A stretch of DNA of 64,000 nucleotides. Origin: Kuafuiihalomonas sp039024635 (GTDB lineage: Bacteria; Myxococcota; Kuafuiibacteriia; Kuafuiibacteriales; Kuafuiibacteriaceae). Positions 1 to 9,111 of the stretch are shown piece by piece; within the stretch, counting starts at the first letter, position 1, and each line of letters starts with the position of its first letter. The stretch is from the NCBI GenBank assembly GCA_039024635.1, contig JBCCQA010000011.1, positions 72,335 through 136,334 of the forward strand, in the 5' to 3' direction. A model generated the notes under the pieces. It was not told where the DNA came from. It worked only from the letters and a program-made list of their open reading frames with translations, and made no database searches. A program made the translations under genes and the position numbers.

Positions 1-896
1 CCCAGCTCCGAATGCACCTGCTCCGGGACGTCCAGGGTCGGATAGCGCACTGTACGCACCTGCGGGTGCTCGGCCAGGTGGCGAGCGACGGCGAGGGCGT
101 TGCGGCAGTGCTTCTCCATTCGGAGATCCAAGGTCTTGATGCCGCGAAGAACGAGCCAGGCCACGAAGGGCGCGCAGTTGCCCCCCGCCAAGAGGAGCGA
201 TTTCCGTAGAGGGCGCATCAAGGCCTTGGGGCCTACCGCGACCCCGGCGATGAGGTCTCCGTGTCCGCCCAGGTACTTCGAAGCGCTGTGAATGACGACC
301 TCCGCGCCGTGCTCGATGGGTCGGATAAGGGCGGGCGTGGCCAAGGTGCTGTCCACGACCAGGGTTAGGTCGTGACGCTTGGCCAGGGCTGACGCGCCGG
401 CCAGGTCGGCCACTTCGAGGGTCGGATTGGTGATCGACTCGATGTAGAGGATCTTCGTTCGGGAGGTGATTGCCGCCTCCATCGCCGTCAGGTCGCCTGT
501 CTGGGCGAAGCTGGTCTCCACGTTGAAGCGCGGGAGCATCTGGGTGAACAAGGCGTGCGAGCCTCCGTACACCGAGTGCGGCGCGACGATGTGATCTCCT
601 GCCGAAAGAAGGGTCGTCATGACGCCGTGGATGGCAGCCATGCCCGATGCGAAGGCCACACCCTCCTCGGCCCCCTCGAGCTCCGCGGTGGCTCGCTCGA
701 AGAGGTCCACGGTAGGATTCGTGAGGCGACTGTAGGCGTAGCCCCGCTTGGAGTGCCCGATGACCCGGTCCATCGACTCCATGCTCTCGAAGCCAAAAGA
801 AGAGGTCTGGACGATGGGAGGCGCTATCGCTTCCGTCTCGACGTCGAGTTCCGTTCCGTGAACGTGGACGCTGCGGGTCGAAAAACCGTGGGACAT
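1..896 (-). CDS. Cys/Met metabolism PLP-dependent enzyme (cystathionine gamma-synthase/lyase or methionine gamma-lyase family), 3' end cut by window
   Basis: The minus-strand frame opens with ATG at 896 (MSHGFSTRSVHVHGTEL) and stays open to base 1, about 298 residues of a family usually near 390. Visible landmarks are PIVQTSSF near the N-terminus, AYSRLTNPTVDLFE, the ASGMAAI loop, HSVYGGSHALF, VDSTLATP, and the Schiff-base lysine in SASKYLGGHGD. The family uses pyridoxal phosphate for beta/gamma elimination or replacement on cystathionine, homocysteine derivatives or methionine in the cytoplasm. The sequence does not separate synthase from lyase. It is divergently transcribed from the envelope gene at 966, with a gap of about 70 bases that must hold both promoters. 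Family assignment is firm; the exact substrate is open. Confidence 0.9.
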   Translation of the reverse strand, partial: MSHGFSTRSVHVHGTELDVETEAIAPPIVQTSSFGFESMESMDRVIGHSKRGYAYSRLTNPTVDLFERATAELEGAEEGVAFASGMAAIHGVMTTLLSAGDHIVAPHSVYGGSHALFTQMLPRFNVETSFAQTGDLTAMEAAITSRTKILYIESITNPTLEVADLAGASALAKRHDLTLVVDSTLATPALIRPIEHGAEVVIHSASKYLGGHGDLIAGVAVGPKALMRPLRKSLLLAGGNCAPFVAWLVLRGIKTLDLRMEKHCRNALAVARHLAEHPQVRTVRYPTLDVPEQVHSEL

Positions 897-965
897 CGTT
901 TGGGCTCTATCACAGCCTGCCCGGCTTCTGGCGGCTCGCTCGCTTTTCGGGTTTTCTCAGCTGCG

Positions 966-2090
966 ATGCTGGCCTCGCTGCTTCTGGTCTCCCTGCTGAA
1001 TCAGGCTCCGGCCGCCAAGTTCAAGTGTCCTCTCGACGCCGAACGAAAGGTGGAGCAACGTCCCAACGCCATCGCCGTCTACTGCCTTGGACCGAATCTA
1101 GTGGGCGGCGTGGCCAAGAACGGACCCTATCTAGAGCTACGACCCGACGACCGCAGCCCGCGCTGGGCCGGGAGCTATATCAACGGCCGGCCTGACGGCA
1201 ACTGGCGGCGCTTCGACCGACAGAAGAACGTCGTGGAGCGGCGGGTGTACCGAAACGGACGCCTCCTAAGTCGAACATTGGAAGAGGCGGCAGAAGGCGT
1301 GGACGGGCGATCCTCGGCATTCGGTGACGAAGACCTGTCCGAATTCGAAGGACCGGACGAACCCGAAGCGCAAGGCGGCGGTTTAGGACCCCAAGGTGCT
1401 TTGGAAGACACGACCGACAAGAGAGGTCTCACTCCGCGCTATGGCCTTTCCGAGGACGACTTCCAGGCTCAGCACCACGGCTTCGCCAACTCAGTCGGCG
1501 GCTTGGTTCAAGGAGACAGCGTCTTCGGTGTGGGGGCGACAGTGCTCTACTTCGTACCCACCCTCGACCTCCGCTATCGCTACGGGCTGGCCAAGCCCAT
1601 CGCCTTCGATGTGCGGCTCTCCACCATTGGCATCTTCAACCGCCTCCATCTTGGGCTGCGCAGCCGCCTCTTCGGCGACGAGCGTTTCTCTTTGTTCCTC
1701 GATACTCAGCTCGCCTCCAATGCTTTCTTCTTTCCTGGAGGATCGGGCATCGTGGACGTCCAAGGTTTCGACCTCGCCGGCATCCCAGGCCTGGGCGTTT
1801 CTTTCGGTGGTCCTAGGGTTCAGCTCAGTCTCGGCGCCCAGGTACCTCTCTACTTCTTTGAATTCATAACATCGGAAGGTCTTGATGCTTCCGATTCTTT
1901 CCTTTCCCCACGCATACGTCCCTTCATCGGGCTGGACGTCGTGGCGGGAGAGAAGACCTCCATCTACGCCACCTTGGAAGTGGAGGCCGACCTCGATCCT
2001 AGCTCACTGGCTAGCCTTTCCGAGGCAACCTTTTTCTGGTGGTCGATCGGCGTCGCTTTCGACCTTCACCGGCGGAAGTCCATCTACTGA
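966..2090 (+). CDS. secreted protein with MORN-like N-terminal part and beta-barrel-like C-terminal part
   Basis: The frame is open from 555, but the ATG at 966 is the likely start because it begins a signal-peptide-like segment (MLASLLLVSLLNQAPAA); the upstream part overlaps the divergent PLP enzyme. The mature protein has a section of MORN/YwqK character (GSYINGRPDGNWRRF, then YRNGRLLSR), an acidic low-complexity linker around residues 115-160, and about 210 residues of alternating hydrophobic/aromatic strands (VLYFVPTLDLRYRY, FFWWSIGVAFDLH) resembling an outer-membrane beta-barrel that ends in an aromatic residue. Length is 374 residues. The function is unknown; an envelope location is inferred. 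Its stop overlaps the convergent DUF4340 gene by 7 bases. Confidence 0.75.
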   Translation: MLASLLLVSLLNQAPAAKFKCPLDAERKVEQRPNAIAVYCLGPNLVGGVAKNGPYLELRPDDRSPRWAGSYINGRPDGNWRRFDRQKNVVERRVYRNGRLLSRTLEEAAEGVDGRSSAFGDEDLSEFEGPDEPEAQGGGLGPQGALEDTTDKRGLTPRYGLSEDDFQAQHHGFANSVGGLVQGDSVFGVGATVLYFVPTLDLRYRYGLAKPIAFDVRLSTIGIFNRLHLGLRSRLFGDERFSLFLDTQLASNAFFFPGGSGIVDVQGFDLAGIPGLGVSFGGPRVQLSLGAQVPLYFFEFITSEGLDASDSFLSPRIRPFIGLDVVAGEKTSIYATLEVEADLDPSSLASLSEATFFWWSIGVAFDLHRRKSIY

Positions 2091-3499
2091 GCGAAGTCGG
2101 TCACCCGAAGTGGAAGGTCCTCCAGGACCTTTCGAGGCACCGTGTAGACGGGTCCATCTTGGCCTCGCACATAAAAGCCTCCGGTATCCGACAGGTCGCC
2201 GATCGTGATCACACCCAGGGTCTCGCCCCCTCGACCCTGAAACCCGAAGCGACGCGAGGGCGGCTGAAGCAGCCAGCGGCCCAGCTCTTCGGCGCTCGGC
2301 TCTTCGCTCACCAGCTCCACGCCCTTCAGCGTGGAGAGCTTCTTCAAGAGGGGCTCCACCGCGTCGGACGCCAATCGATGTTCCTGGCTCGCGTCCGCCG
2401 AACCCGCTTTTCGCTCCAAGCGCCAAGCGTCCTCTGCCCGCGTTAGGCTGGCGAACTCCAAGCCGAAGATCAGGAAGACCTTGCTGACCTCCTTGGGTCT
2501 GAATTCGGCCAGGCTTCGGTCTCGGAGCAGGAAGGGATCCAGGGTCAGCAGCTCTTTGGCCGGCGGGGGATAGAGCTGCATCAAGCTCCCGTCGATCCAG
2601 GCCAAGGGCTTCGCCTCGGGGGTGTTCTTGCTCGCTGCTACACCGACGGTGGCCCTTCGGACGAGGCCGCTTGGGTGGCGCACGCTGAGGGTGAATGCAG
2701 TTCGCCACTTGGGAGCCTTCATCGTCTCCAGCGCGCTCTCGAGGTCGTGAGCGCCGTCGACGAGCCATCGGTCCGCTTCCAGACGAAGAAAGGCGGCGGC
2801 CATCGCCACCGCGGCCTGACCCTCATCTGCAGGATGGAAGGCGCCGCCGTCGATGGAGGCCTGCAGGCCGCTCGTGCTCGTTCGCAGGGTCCAGCCTCTG
2901 CCGTCTTCGCGCTCTATGCCCAGCGTCTCGATTTGCGCTCGGTCGAAAGGGAGCACTCGCTTGTTCCTGAACTCGTCGATGGGTCTAAGACTGGACCAAA
3001 GCACCGAGGGTTCGGCGACGAAAACCGCCCCCTCGTCGGCGCGGGCGTACACCGTCGACTCCAGGGGATGGAGCTTCCCGAGGCTCAAGCCATGACGTTC
3101 ACCCGAAGCGAGGGCGAGCTCGATTCGAACTCTTGGATCGTTCAGGCCCGACTGGGCCAGGTCCTTGGTCGACGGTGCACTGTAGACCTCTCGCGTTGCG
3201 GCCAGACCCGCCACCCGCACCAGCACGGCCTCCAAGGGCTCGGCGTGTCCCGGCCACGAGTAGGGTTCGGCGATCCGCCAGCCGAAGACCTCGTCCCGTT
3301 CGAAACGAAAGCTGCCGTGGGTACTGGTCACGGTGCCCCACGCGACGTCGTCGGGGCCGAAAGAGAAGGGGCGCTCCGCGTCGTAGCGGGCCTGGGCCCG
3401 CTCGGTGGAGCTCGGGGCAGTGGTCGAGATCCAGATCAGGGCTCCGACGCCCAGCAGGGCGACCCCGGCGGCCAAGAGCGTTCGTTGGAGTCGCGTCAT
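2084..3499 (-). CDS. DUF4340 domain-containing protein
   Basis: This 471-residue protein starts with a single N-terminal membrane anchor (LLAAGVALLGVGALIWI) followed by a large extracytoplasmic region rich in beta strands. The pattern of SFRFERDE, GWRIAEPY, LESTVYAR, then ELRPIDEFRNKRVLPFD matches DUF4340, a family usually encoded right after GldG-like proteins in gliding/ABC operons. Here it begins 6 bases after the GldG-like gene and is the last gene of a six-gene minus-strand run. The molecular role of DUF4340 is not established; partnership with the upstream ABC system is inferred from context. Confidence 0.85.
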   Translation of the reverse strand: MTRLQRTLLAAGVALLGVGALIWISTTAPSSTERAQARYDAERPFSFGPDDVAWGTVTSTHGSFRFERDEVFGWRIAEPYSWPGHAEPLEAVLVRVAGLAATREVYSAPSTKDLAQSGLNDPRVRIELALASGERHGLSLGKLHPLESTVYARADEGAVFVAEPSVLWSSLRPIDEFRNKRVLPFDRAQIETLGIEREDGRGWTLRTSTSGLQASIDGGAFHPADEGQAAVAMAAAFLRLEADRWLVDGAHDLESALETMKAPKWRTAFTLSVRHPSGLVRRATVGVAASKNTPEAKPLAWIDGSLMQLYPPPAKELLTLDPFLLRDRSLAEFRPKEVSKVFLIFGLEFASLTRAEDAWRLERKAGSADASQEHRLASDAVEPLLKKLSTLKGVELVSEEPSAEELGRWLLQPPSRRFGFQGRGGETLGVITIGDLSDTGGFYVRGQDGPVYTVPRKVLEDLPLRVTDFAQ

Positions 3500-3505
3500 G
3501 ACCGG

Positions 3506-5107
3506 TCAGCGCCGTCGCCTCAGGGCCCAGACGGAGAAGCCGAAGCCTACGATAAGCAAGGGGAGGAGGTTCACGGCGAAGAACATGATCCCATAGTGCT
3601 GCATGGCCGTGATGGCGAGGCGATCTCCACTTCGCTGACGCGGCCGCACGGTGACGCGATCCACTTCGTTCAACAGCCAGTTGGCCGTGTTGACCAATAG
3701 ATCTCGATTCGCCCCCACGCCGATGAGGCGATTCGAGGCAAAGTCTGCATCGCCAAAGACGACGACTCGACTCTCATCGGCCCGGGCGTCCACGGCTCCG
3801 GCAGTTCCACGGCCGATGGCCACTGCGATGGCGATCGGACCGGGGGCATCCGGACCGTCCAGGCGCCAAGGAGGCGAAGCCAGTGGATCGGCCTCCGCCC
3901 AGCTCTCTTCGCTGGTCCGAAGAAGCGTCGTCGTGTTCAGCGCACCCAACGCGGGTTGGACGCTTCGGACCCTCAGGAAAAGGGTGGGCTGACCCTGGAT
4001 GGGACGGGTGATGGGATGCGCTTCATAGCTTCGGATGAGAGGCGCGTCTGGTCCGAAGCCGAGGGACTGACCCACCGGACTCTGGTCGACCACGAGATCG
4101 TCGCCCACGTTCACGCCGAGCTCCTCGAAGAGCGGACCCAGGTTTGAGATGGGGCTCCCCGGATCCAGAAGAATGAGTCCGTGGCCCCCCGCTTCGAGAA
4201 AGCGGTCCAGTGCCTCGGCCTCGGAGGGCAGGAGTTCGATGCGCGGAGCGACGAGCACGAGCAGTTCGGCGTCTTCCGGGAGTGCATCCAAGCGGCTGTT
4301 CTCGACCTCATAGCCGTCGGCCCGAAGGGCGGCCGCGGCCTGGCCCATGGCGGCCTCGGTCTTCTTGTCTTCGGCTGAGGGTTCACCGTGGCCCTCCACG
4401 AAGACCACGTGGCGGACCGGTCGATCCAGCAGGTCAATGAGCGCGTTCGTGAGGCCGTCCTCGGTGGGGCGCTCGATCTTCACGTGGCGGCTTTCAGTGG
4501 CGAGGACGATGCGCGCGCTCTTGGCGTCCAGCTCGAAGCGCTCGATCAAGGGGGCAGGGACTCTATCTGGGTCGATGAACTCGAGCTGAAGCTGGTCGGT
4601 GAACTGTCGATAGAGTCGAATCTGCTCTCCGAGGATGCCCCGCTGCTGGTTCTCGGACTTCAGGAAGCCGTACACGAAGACCGGACGGTCCAGCCGCTCG
4701 GCCACCTGCTGGGACTGGGGCTGTAGGGTGTAGAGGCGGTCCCGGGTGAGATCCCATTCCTGTTCCCACTGAACGACCCCATAGTTCGTGGCCACGACGA
4801 GGCCCAGGACCCCGACGAATATCACGACCTCGAGAGCAAGCAGCGGGCTCGACCGCCCTCGAACCGCTCGACCGATGGCCGCCCGATTCGTCGCCACGTA
4901 GACCACCAAGCCGACCAGGCCGAAGGCTACGTTGCCGGCCGAAAGGGGCCCGAGTCGAGGCTCGATGACCACCAGCACGATGCCGAAGACGAGGGCCGTA
5001 GTGCCCAGCACGCCCAGCACCAGTCCGATGGTAGCGCTCCAAGGCACCGCGCTCAGGCGACCCTCTCGGGTCGTGTCTCGACCTGCTTTGTCCTCGTTCA
5101 GCGCCAC
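3506..5107 (-). CDS. GldG-like ABC-type auxiliary protein
   Basis: GldG-family proteins accompany GldA (ATPase) and GldF (permease) and are membrane-anchored with a large extracytoplasmic domain. The frame is open far upstream, but the only sensible start is GTG at 5107 (V-A-L-N-E-D-K-A-G), which overlaps the end of the permease gene by 10 bases and suggests translational coupling. The 533-residue product has three hydrophobic N-terminal segments (from TIGLVLGVLGTTALVFG), then an ABC-associated domain (YGFLKSENQQ, VVFVEGHGEPS, LVLVAPRIELLPSE, LILLDPG) and a C-terminal membrane helix (GIMFFAVNLLPLLIVGFGFSVWALRRRR). In Flavobacterium the system is tied to gliding; in this lineage its function is unproven. 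Confidence 0.85.
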   Translation of the reverse strand: MALNEDKAGRDTTREGRLSAVPWSATIGLVLGVLGTTALVFGIVLVVIEPRLGPLSAGNVAFGLVGLVVYVATNRAAIGRAVRGRSSPLLALEVVIFVGVLGLVVATNYGVVQWEQEWDLTRDRLYTLQPQSQQVAERLDRPVFVYGFLKSENQQRGILGEQIRLYRQFTDQLQLEFIDPDRVPAPLIERFELDAKSARIVLATESRHVKIERPTEDGLTNALIDLLDRPVRHVVFVEGHGEPSAEDKKTEAAMGQAAAALRADGYEVENSRLDALPEDAELLVLVAPRIELLPSEAEALDRFLEAGGHGLILLDPGSPISNLGPLFEELGVNVGDDLVVDQSPVGQSLGFGPDAPLIRSYEAHPITRPIQGQPTLFLRVRSVQPALGALNTTTLLRTSEESWAEADPLASPPWRLDGPDAPGPIAIAVAIGRGTAGAVDARADESRVVVFGDADFASNRLIGVGANRDLLVNTANWLLNEVDRVTVRPRQRSGDRLAITAMQHYGIMFFAVNLLPLLIVGFGFSVWALRRRR

Positions 5108-5892
5108 CGGTTCGACTCCACGACCCGCTGGGTCACGATGAGGCCGGCCAAGGTCAAGGAAAGGAAATAGACCAGGTCTTCGGCCAAGAGCCGGCCCTGA
5201 AAGGCTCGGTTCACGTGGGAAAGCGGAGAGGCGTAGTCCAGCACCGTCTGCCAGTCTCCCTCCAGCCGGTTGGCCACGAAGGGCAGAGTGTAGCTCAGGA
5301 GGAGCGTCGCGAAGGTCAGAAGGGCGGCCACGATCTGGGAGTCGGTCAACGAAGACATGAGCATCCCGAGGGCGATGAAGCTCGACCCCATCAGCGTGGC
5401 CATGAGGACCGAAACCAAGACAGGACTCCACTCCACGGCGCTCGAAGTCCCGGTCGTCGTCCCGTAGGCCTCCAAGATGAAGGGAAAGACGAGAGGGATG
5501 AACGACATGACGAGGATAAGGACCCAGGTCGCGATGAACTTCCCGAGCACGATTTGCCAGGAGCTGATCGGCGTCGTCATGAGCAGCTCGAATGTGTTTT
5601 GGTTCTTCTCCTCCGCCAGCAGGCGCATGGTGAGAAAGGGGACGAAGAAGAGGAACATCCACACCCCGGTCGAGAACATCGGCGTGAGGATGGCGTCGTT
5701 GAAGTTCAGTCGCTCCAACATCTGGGGCTGCTGCTGGGACAGGAAGATGGCTGTTCGCTGCTGGTATTGATTCAGGGAGGACACGAAGACCAGCCCCATG
5801 AGGAAAGCGTAGGCCCCGAGGCCGGCGTAGGCGATGGTGGTGGTAAAGAAGATGCTCAGCTCCTTGCGAGCTATGGCGAACAGGCCTCTCAT
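5098..5892 (-). CDS. ABC-2 type permease, GldF-like
   Basis: The 264-residue protein starts MRGLFAIARKELSIFF and has about six membrane helices (FLFFVPFLTMRLLAEE, WVLILVMSFIPLVFPFI, VSVLMATLMGSSFIALGMLMSS, ALLTFATLLLSYTLPF among them). The motif FLTMRLLAEEKNQNTFELLMTTPIS is typical of GldF/NosY-type ABC-2 permeases. It sits one base after the ATPase gene and overlaps the GldG-like gene, so all three should be made together. It would form the membrane channel of the complex; the transported substrate is unknown. Confidence 0.9.
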   Translation of the reverse strand: MRGLFAIARKELSIFFTTTIAYAGLGAYAFLMGLVFVSSLNQYQQRTAIFLSQQQPQMLERLNFNDAILTPMFSTGVWMFLFFVPFLTMRLLAEEKNQNTFELLMTTPISSWQIVLGKFIATWVLILVMSFIPLVFPFILEAYGTTTGTSSAVEWSPVLVSVLMATLMGSSFIALGMLMSSLTDSQIVAALLTFATLLLSYTLPFVANRLEGDWQTVLDYASPLSHVNRAFQGRLLAEDLVYFLSLTLAGLIVTQRVVESNRWR

Positions 5893-5893
5893 C

Positions 5894-6604
5894 TCAGGAC
5901 ACGGCGAGGCTTGCGAATACCTCTTCCAGCGGCGCTTCTCGCTCCAGCTCCGCGATGGGGGCGTCGGCCACGATGTGACCCCGAGCTACCATGATGATGC
6001 GCTGGCACACGGCCTTCACTTCGCTGAGGATGTGGGTGGACAAGAGAACCGTTCGTCGATCGTCCTCACCGATCCGGAGCAGGAGCTCACGCACCTGCTG
6101 AATCTGAATCGGGTCGAGGCCAACCGTCGGCTCGTCCATGATAAGTACCGTCGGGTCTCCGAGGAGCGCTTGGGCCATGCCTACTCGCTGACGGTAGCCT
6201 TTCGATACGTTGCGGATGAGTCGATTCAATACGTGGTCCACGCCCGCTTCCAACGCGACCCGGTCGACCTCGGTCTTCTTCTCACGACGGGGCACGCCTT
6301 TGAGGTCGGCCACGAAGGCCAAGTAGCCCTGGACCGTCATGTCCAAGTACACCGGCGGGAGCTCGGGCAGGTAGCCGATCTTTCGTTTCACTTCCATGGG
6401 CCGGTCGAAGACGTCGATGCCTGCGACCTTGGCTGAGCCCGATGTCGCCGGCATGGAGCCAGTGAGGATCCGCATCGTCGTCGATTTGCCCGCGCCGTTG
6501 GGTCCCAGAAAGCCCACGACTTCCCCTGGCTGGATGGAGAAGTCGAGCCCGTCGATCGCGACGTTGTCTCGGTAACGCTTGGTCAGCCCTCGGACCTCGA
6601 TCAC
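5894..6604 (-). CDS. ABC transporter ATP-binding protein, GldA-like
   Basis: This is the cytoplasmic ATPase of the GldA/F/G-like system. Walker A is GPNGAGKST, the signature is SKGYRQRVGMAQAL, Walker B is VLIMDEPTVGLDP, and the switch histidine is in LLSTHIL. The frame is open to 6712, but ATG there would overlap the cysteine desulfurase end; GTG at 6604 (V-I-E-V-R-G-L-T-K-R-Y) gives the standard N-terminus and a 236-residue protein, with a 32-base gap after the desulfurase gene. ATPases of this class energise ABC-2 permeases. Confidence 0.9.
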   Translation of the reverse strand: MIEVRGLTKRYRDNVAIDGLDFSIQPGEVVGFLGPNGAGKSTTMRILTGSMPATSGSAKVAGIDVFDRPMEVKRKIGYLPELPPVYLDMTVQGYLAFVADLKGVPRREKKTEVDRVALEAGVDHVLNRLIRNVSKGYRQRVGMAQALLGDPTVLIMDEPTVGLDPIQIQQVRELLLRIGEDDRRTVLLSTHILSEVKAVCQRIIMVARGHIVADAPIAELEREAPLEEVFASLAVS

Positions 6605-6636
6605 CGACCCGTTTCGAGTACACGAGGGCCTTTGCG

Positions 6637-7779
6637 TCAACCGCGGATGCGCTCCAGCAGCGGTGGGAGGCGGTTGAGTAGGTGGTCCACGTCCTCGGAG
6701 CGGCTCGCCCAACCCAGGCTGAATCGGATGGCGCTCAGGGCTGCTTGCCGGGTGTAACCCATGGAGAGGAGTACGTGGCTGGGCTCCAGACTGCCGCTGG
6801 AGCAGGCGCTTCCACTAGAGGCTGCGACGCCCTCCAAGTCCAGGGCCTGGAGCAGGACTTCGCCTTCGATTCCCTCGAAGAAGACGGTGGACGTAGCGCC
6901 GATTCGCCGGGCCTCGGCGCCGACCACCGACGCACCTAGGCGCTTCAGGCCCTCCTCCAGACGGTCTCGCAGCTCGGTCAGACGTCGGACTTCGGCACCT
7001 CGCTCCGCTTCGGCCAGTCGGAGCGCCTCGACCAAGGCCACCGCCGCCGCGACATCTTCGGTTCCTGCTCGGAGCCCGCGCTCCTGGGGGCCGCCGACCA
7101 GCCGCGGCAGAAGCGGGATCTCGTCACGCCGGATCAGGACGCCGGCGCCCTTCAGGCCCCCGAGCTTGTGGCCGGAGAGGATCACGAAGTCACCGTCGGG
7201 CAGCGGGATTCGTCCAGGGGCCTGGACCGCGTCGACCATCAAGGGCGCCGAGCGCGTCGCGCACAGTCGGCGGACCGCCGCCACGTCATGAACGATGCCC
7301 GTCTCGTTGTTGACGGCCATGATCGAGACCAGGCCCGTCGGGGTCTCCAGGGCCGCTTCCAGGGCTTCGAGGTCGAGATGGCCTCGCCCGTCGACGGGGA
7401 TCTCTACCCATTCGACCCCCTGGGTCTGGAGGTCCTTGGCCGGACCCCGTACGGCCGCATGCTCCACCGAGCTCGTCACGAGTCTTCGATGCCTACAGCC
7501 GGGATGAAGCAGGACACCCTGCAGCACCAGGTTGTTCGCTTCGGAGCCCCCGCTGGTGAACAAGATCTCGCTCGGCTTTCGGTCGAAGATCTTCGCCAGT
7601 TCACTCCGGGCTTTCTCGAGGGTCTTTCGGGCCGCTTGGCCGGCCCAGTGGACCGACGAGGCGTTGGCGAACTGACCGGTCTCGAGCTCGCCGAAGAGAA
7701 TGGGCTCGACGAGCGTCCGAATCTCGGGCCGTACGGGAGCGGTGGCGTTGTAGTCGACGTAGACCCGGCGTGGCTTCAT
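6637..7779 (-). CDS. cysteine desulfurase (NifS/IscS-type, aminotransferase class V)
   Basis: The enzyme removes sulfur from cysteine using PLP, forming a persulfide on an active-site cysteine for Fe-S cluster or thio-cofactor assembly. The 380-residue protein begins with YVDYNATAPVRPE and carries FTSGGSEANN, the PLP lysine in SGHKLGGLKGAG, and the catalytic cysteine in SGSACSSGS with LEPSHVL after it. Its start overlaps the stop of the NrnA-like gene by four bases (ATGA). No IscU, IscA or IscR gene lies next to it, so the sulfur acceptor is unknown. Confidence 0.92.
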   Translation of the reverse strand: MKPRRVYVDYNATAPVRPEIRTLVEPILFGELETGQFANASSVHWAGQAARKTLEKARSELAKIFDRKPSEILFTSGGSEANNLVLQGVLLHPGCRHRRLVTSSVEHAAVRGPAKDLQTQGVEWVEIPVDGRGHLDLEALEAALETPTGLVSIMAVNNETGIVHDVAAVRRLCATRSAPLMVDAVQAPGRIPLPDGDFVILSGHKLGGLKGAGVLIRRDEIPLLPRLVGGPQERGLRAGTEDVAAAVALVEALRLAEAERGAEVRRLTELRDRLEEGLKRLGASVVGAEARRIGATSTVFFEGIEGEVLLQALDLEGVAASSGSACSSGSLEPSHVLLSMGYTRQAALSAIRFSLGWASRSEDVDHLLNRLPPLLERIRG

Positions 7780-9056
7780 TCGCGGGCCTGAGACGGCTCG
7801 GGTGGCGTCGACTTCCGAGCCGTCCTCTTCTTTTCGGAGACGCTCTTCCTATCGCTCGCCTTCCTCTCGGCACCGTTCTTCTTGTCGCCCGCTCTCTTTT
7901 CGCTGCCGTTCTTCTTGGCGGCCTTGGGGGGCGGAGGCTCGATGGCTAGCTCCTGGTCCTTCTTGCTGATGATGCGGGTGAAGTGGCGGTAGTCCTGCCC
8001 GAAGGCCTGTACGACCTGGTTCACCACCGTCCGCCGCAGGTCGGTGCGGCTGCGCTGGGACTTGTTCTCGACCGGGATCCGCGCGCCAGCCATTGGGCCG
8101 TGTCCTCCCGCGGTACCGAAGTTCCCGCCGTCGACGATTCCGTGAAGGATCTTGCCGGCGTTCTTGGCCCGAGATCGCGTGCGCAAAGAGAGGACCAGGG
8201 ACTCTTCGTACCAGCCCACGGCCAAGGCGTGCTTCATACCGTCGATCTGGAGCAGGCGGTCGGCCACCTCGGCGCACAGGTCGGGCGTGTAGATCTCTCC
8301 GAGGTCGGAGACGACCATGCTTCCGTAGATTTTGGCCTGCATGATGGCCTTGTTGAACACTCGGAAGTAGTCGAGTGGCACCTGAGGATTCTCGACCTCG
8401 GCCAAGATCCGATTGTCGGCTAGTGGGAACAGATAGAGATAGGCGGTGACGTCGGCGGGCGAGGCATCCCGGGCCAGGTTCAGGGTGTCGGACTTTACGC
8501 CGTAGAAGAGCGCCGTCGCGATGTCCGTGGGAGGGACGAGGCCCGAGGCCATCACGAGCTCGGTGACCTTGGTAGAGGTCGCGCCGTAGTCCCCCCCGAC
8601 GTCGAAGAAGGTCGGTTCAGGGCCCTCAAGGGGGCGAGGGAAGTGATGGTCGAACACGATGTCGGGCGGCCTGTCGATGGGAACGGTGTGGTTCCCGACT
8701 TCGGGCTGGGTGTCGAGGAGGGCCACGAGGTCGTACTTCTGGAAGTCGCTGCGGCTGCTGCGCTTCATCTTGACCCCGAGGGCTTTGATCATCGCCTTGT
8801 TCTCGGCCCGGCCGATGATGCCTCCGTAGCCGACGGTGGCGTCGACCCCGGTCAGCTCCTGCATCAGCCAACAGAGGGCCATCGCCGACGCGATGGTGTC
8901 GGGGTCCGGGTAGTCATGCGTCTGGGCGAGGAGCGTGGACTTGCCGCGGGCGAGTCGCACGAGCTCATCGAGCTTTGGCTTCGCTCGGATGATGCAATCC
9001 TCCAGACCAGGAGGCTTCACCCAAGGGAGCCTGGGGAGGGCCTGAATTCGAGTCAA
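7776..9056 (-). CDS. DHH-family phosphoesterase (NrnA-like) with lysine-rich tail
   Basis: DHH/DHHA1 phosphoesterases degrade nanoRNA/short linear or cyclic nucleotides or 3'-phosphoadenosine phosphate. The protein has the first metal motif as DYPDPDTIAS, a second aspartate in LVALLDTQP, the DHH motif in IVFDHHFPRP, DYGATSTKV, and the DHHA1 glycine motif GGHGPMAGARIP near residue 330. The last roughly 50 residues (about 375-426) are low complexity and rich in K, S, E and R, unlike the core; they could bind RNA or acidic partners. It is the first gene of the operon leading to the GldA/F/G-like system. Family is firm, substrate is inferred. Confidence 0.88.
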   Translation of the reverse strand: MTRIQALPRLPWVKPPGLEDCIIRAKPKLDELVRLARGKSTLLAQTHDYPDPDTIASAMALCWLMQELTGVDATVGYGGIIGRAENKAMIKALGVKMKRSSRSDFQKYDLVALLDTQPEVGNHTVPIDRPPDIVFDHHFPRPLEGPEPTFFDVGGDYGATSTKVTELVMASGLVPPTDIATALFYGVKSDTLNLARDASPADVTAYLYLFPLADNRILAEVENPQVPLDYFRVFNKAIMQAKIYGSMVVSDLGEIYTPDLCAEVADRLLQIDGMKHALAVGWYEESLVLSLRTRSRAKNAGKILHGIVDGGNFGTAGGHGPMAGARIPVENKSQRSRTDLRRTVVNQVVQAFGQDYRHFTRIISKKDQELAIEPPPPKAAKKNGSEKRAGDKKNGAERKASDRKSVSEKKRTARKSTPPEPSQARE

Positions 9057-9111
9057 GCGCTAGGCGCGCCTGATCTCCCACAAGAAGGCGGGGTCATGGC
9101 AGGATGAACCC

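Noticed and set aside
555..965. N-terminal extension of the gene at 966
   Set aside because: It overlaps the divergent PLP enzyme and precedes a clear signal peptide start.
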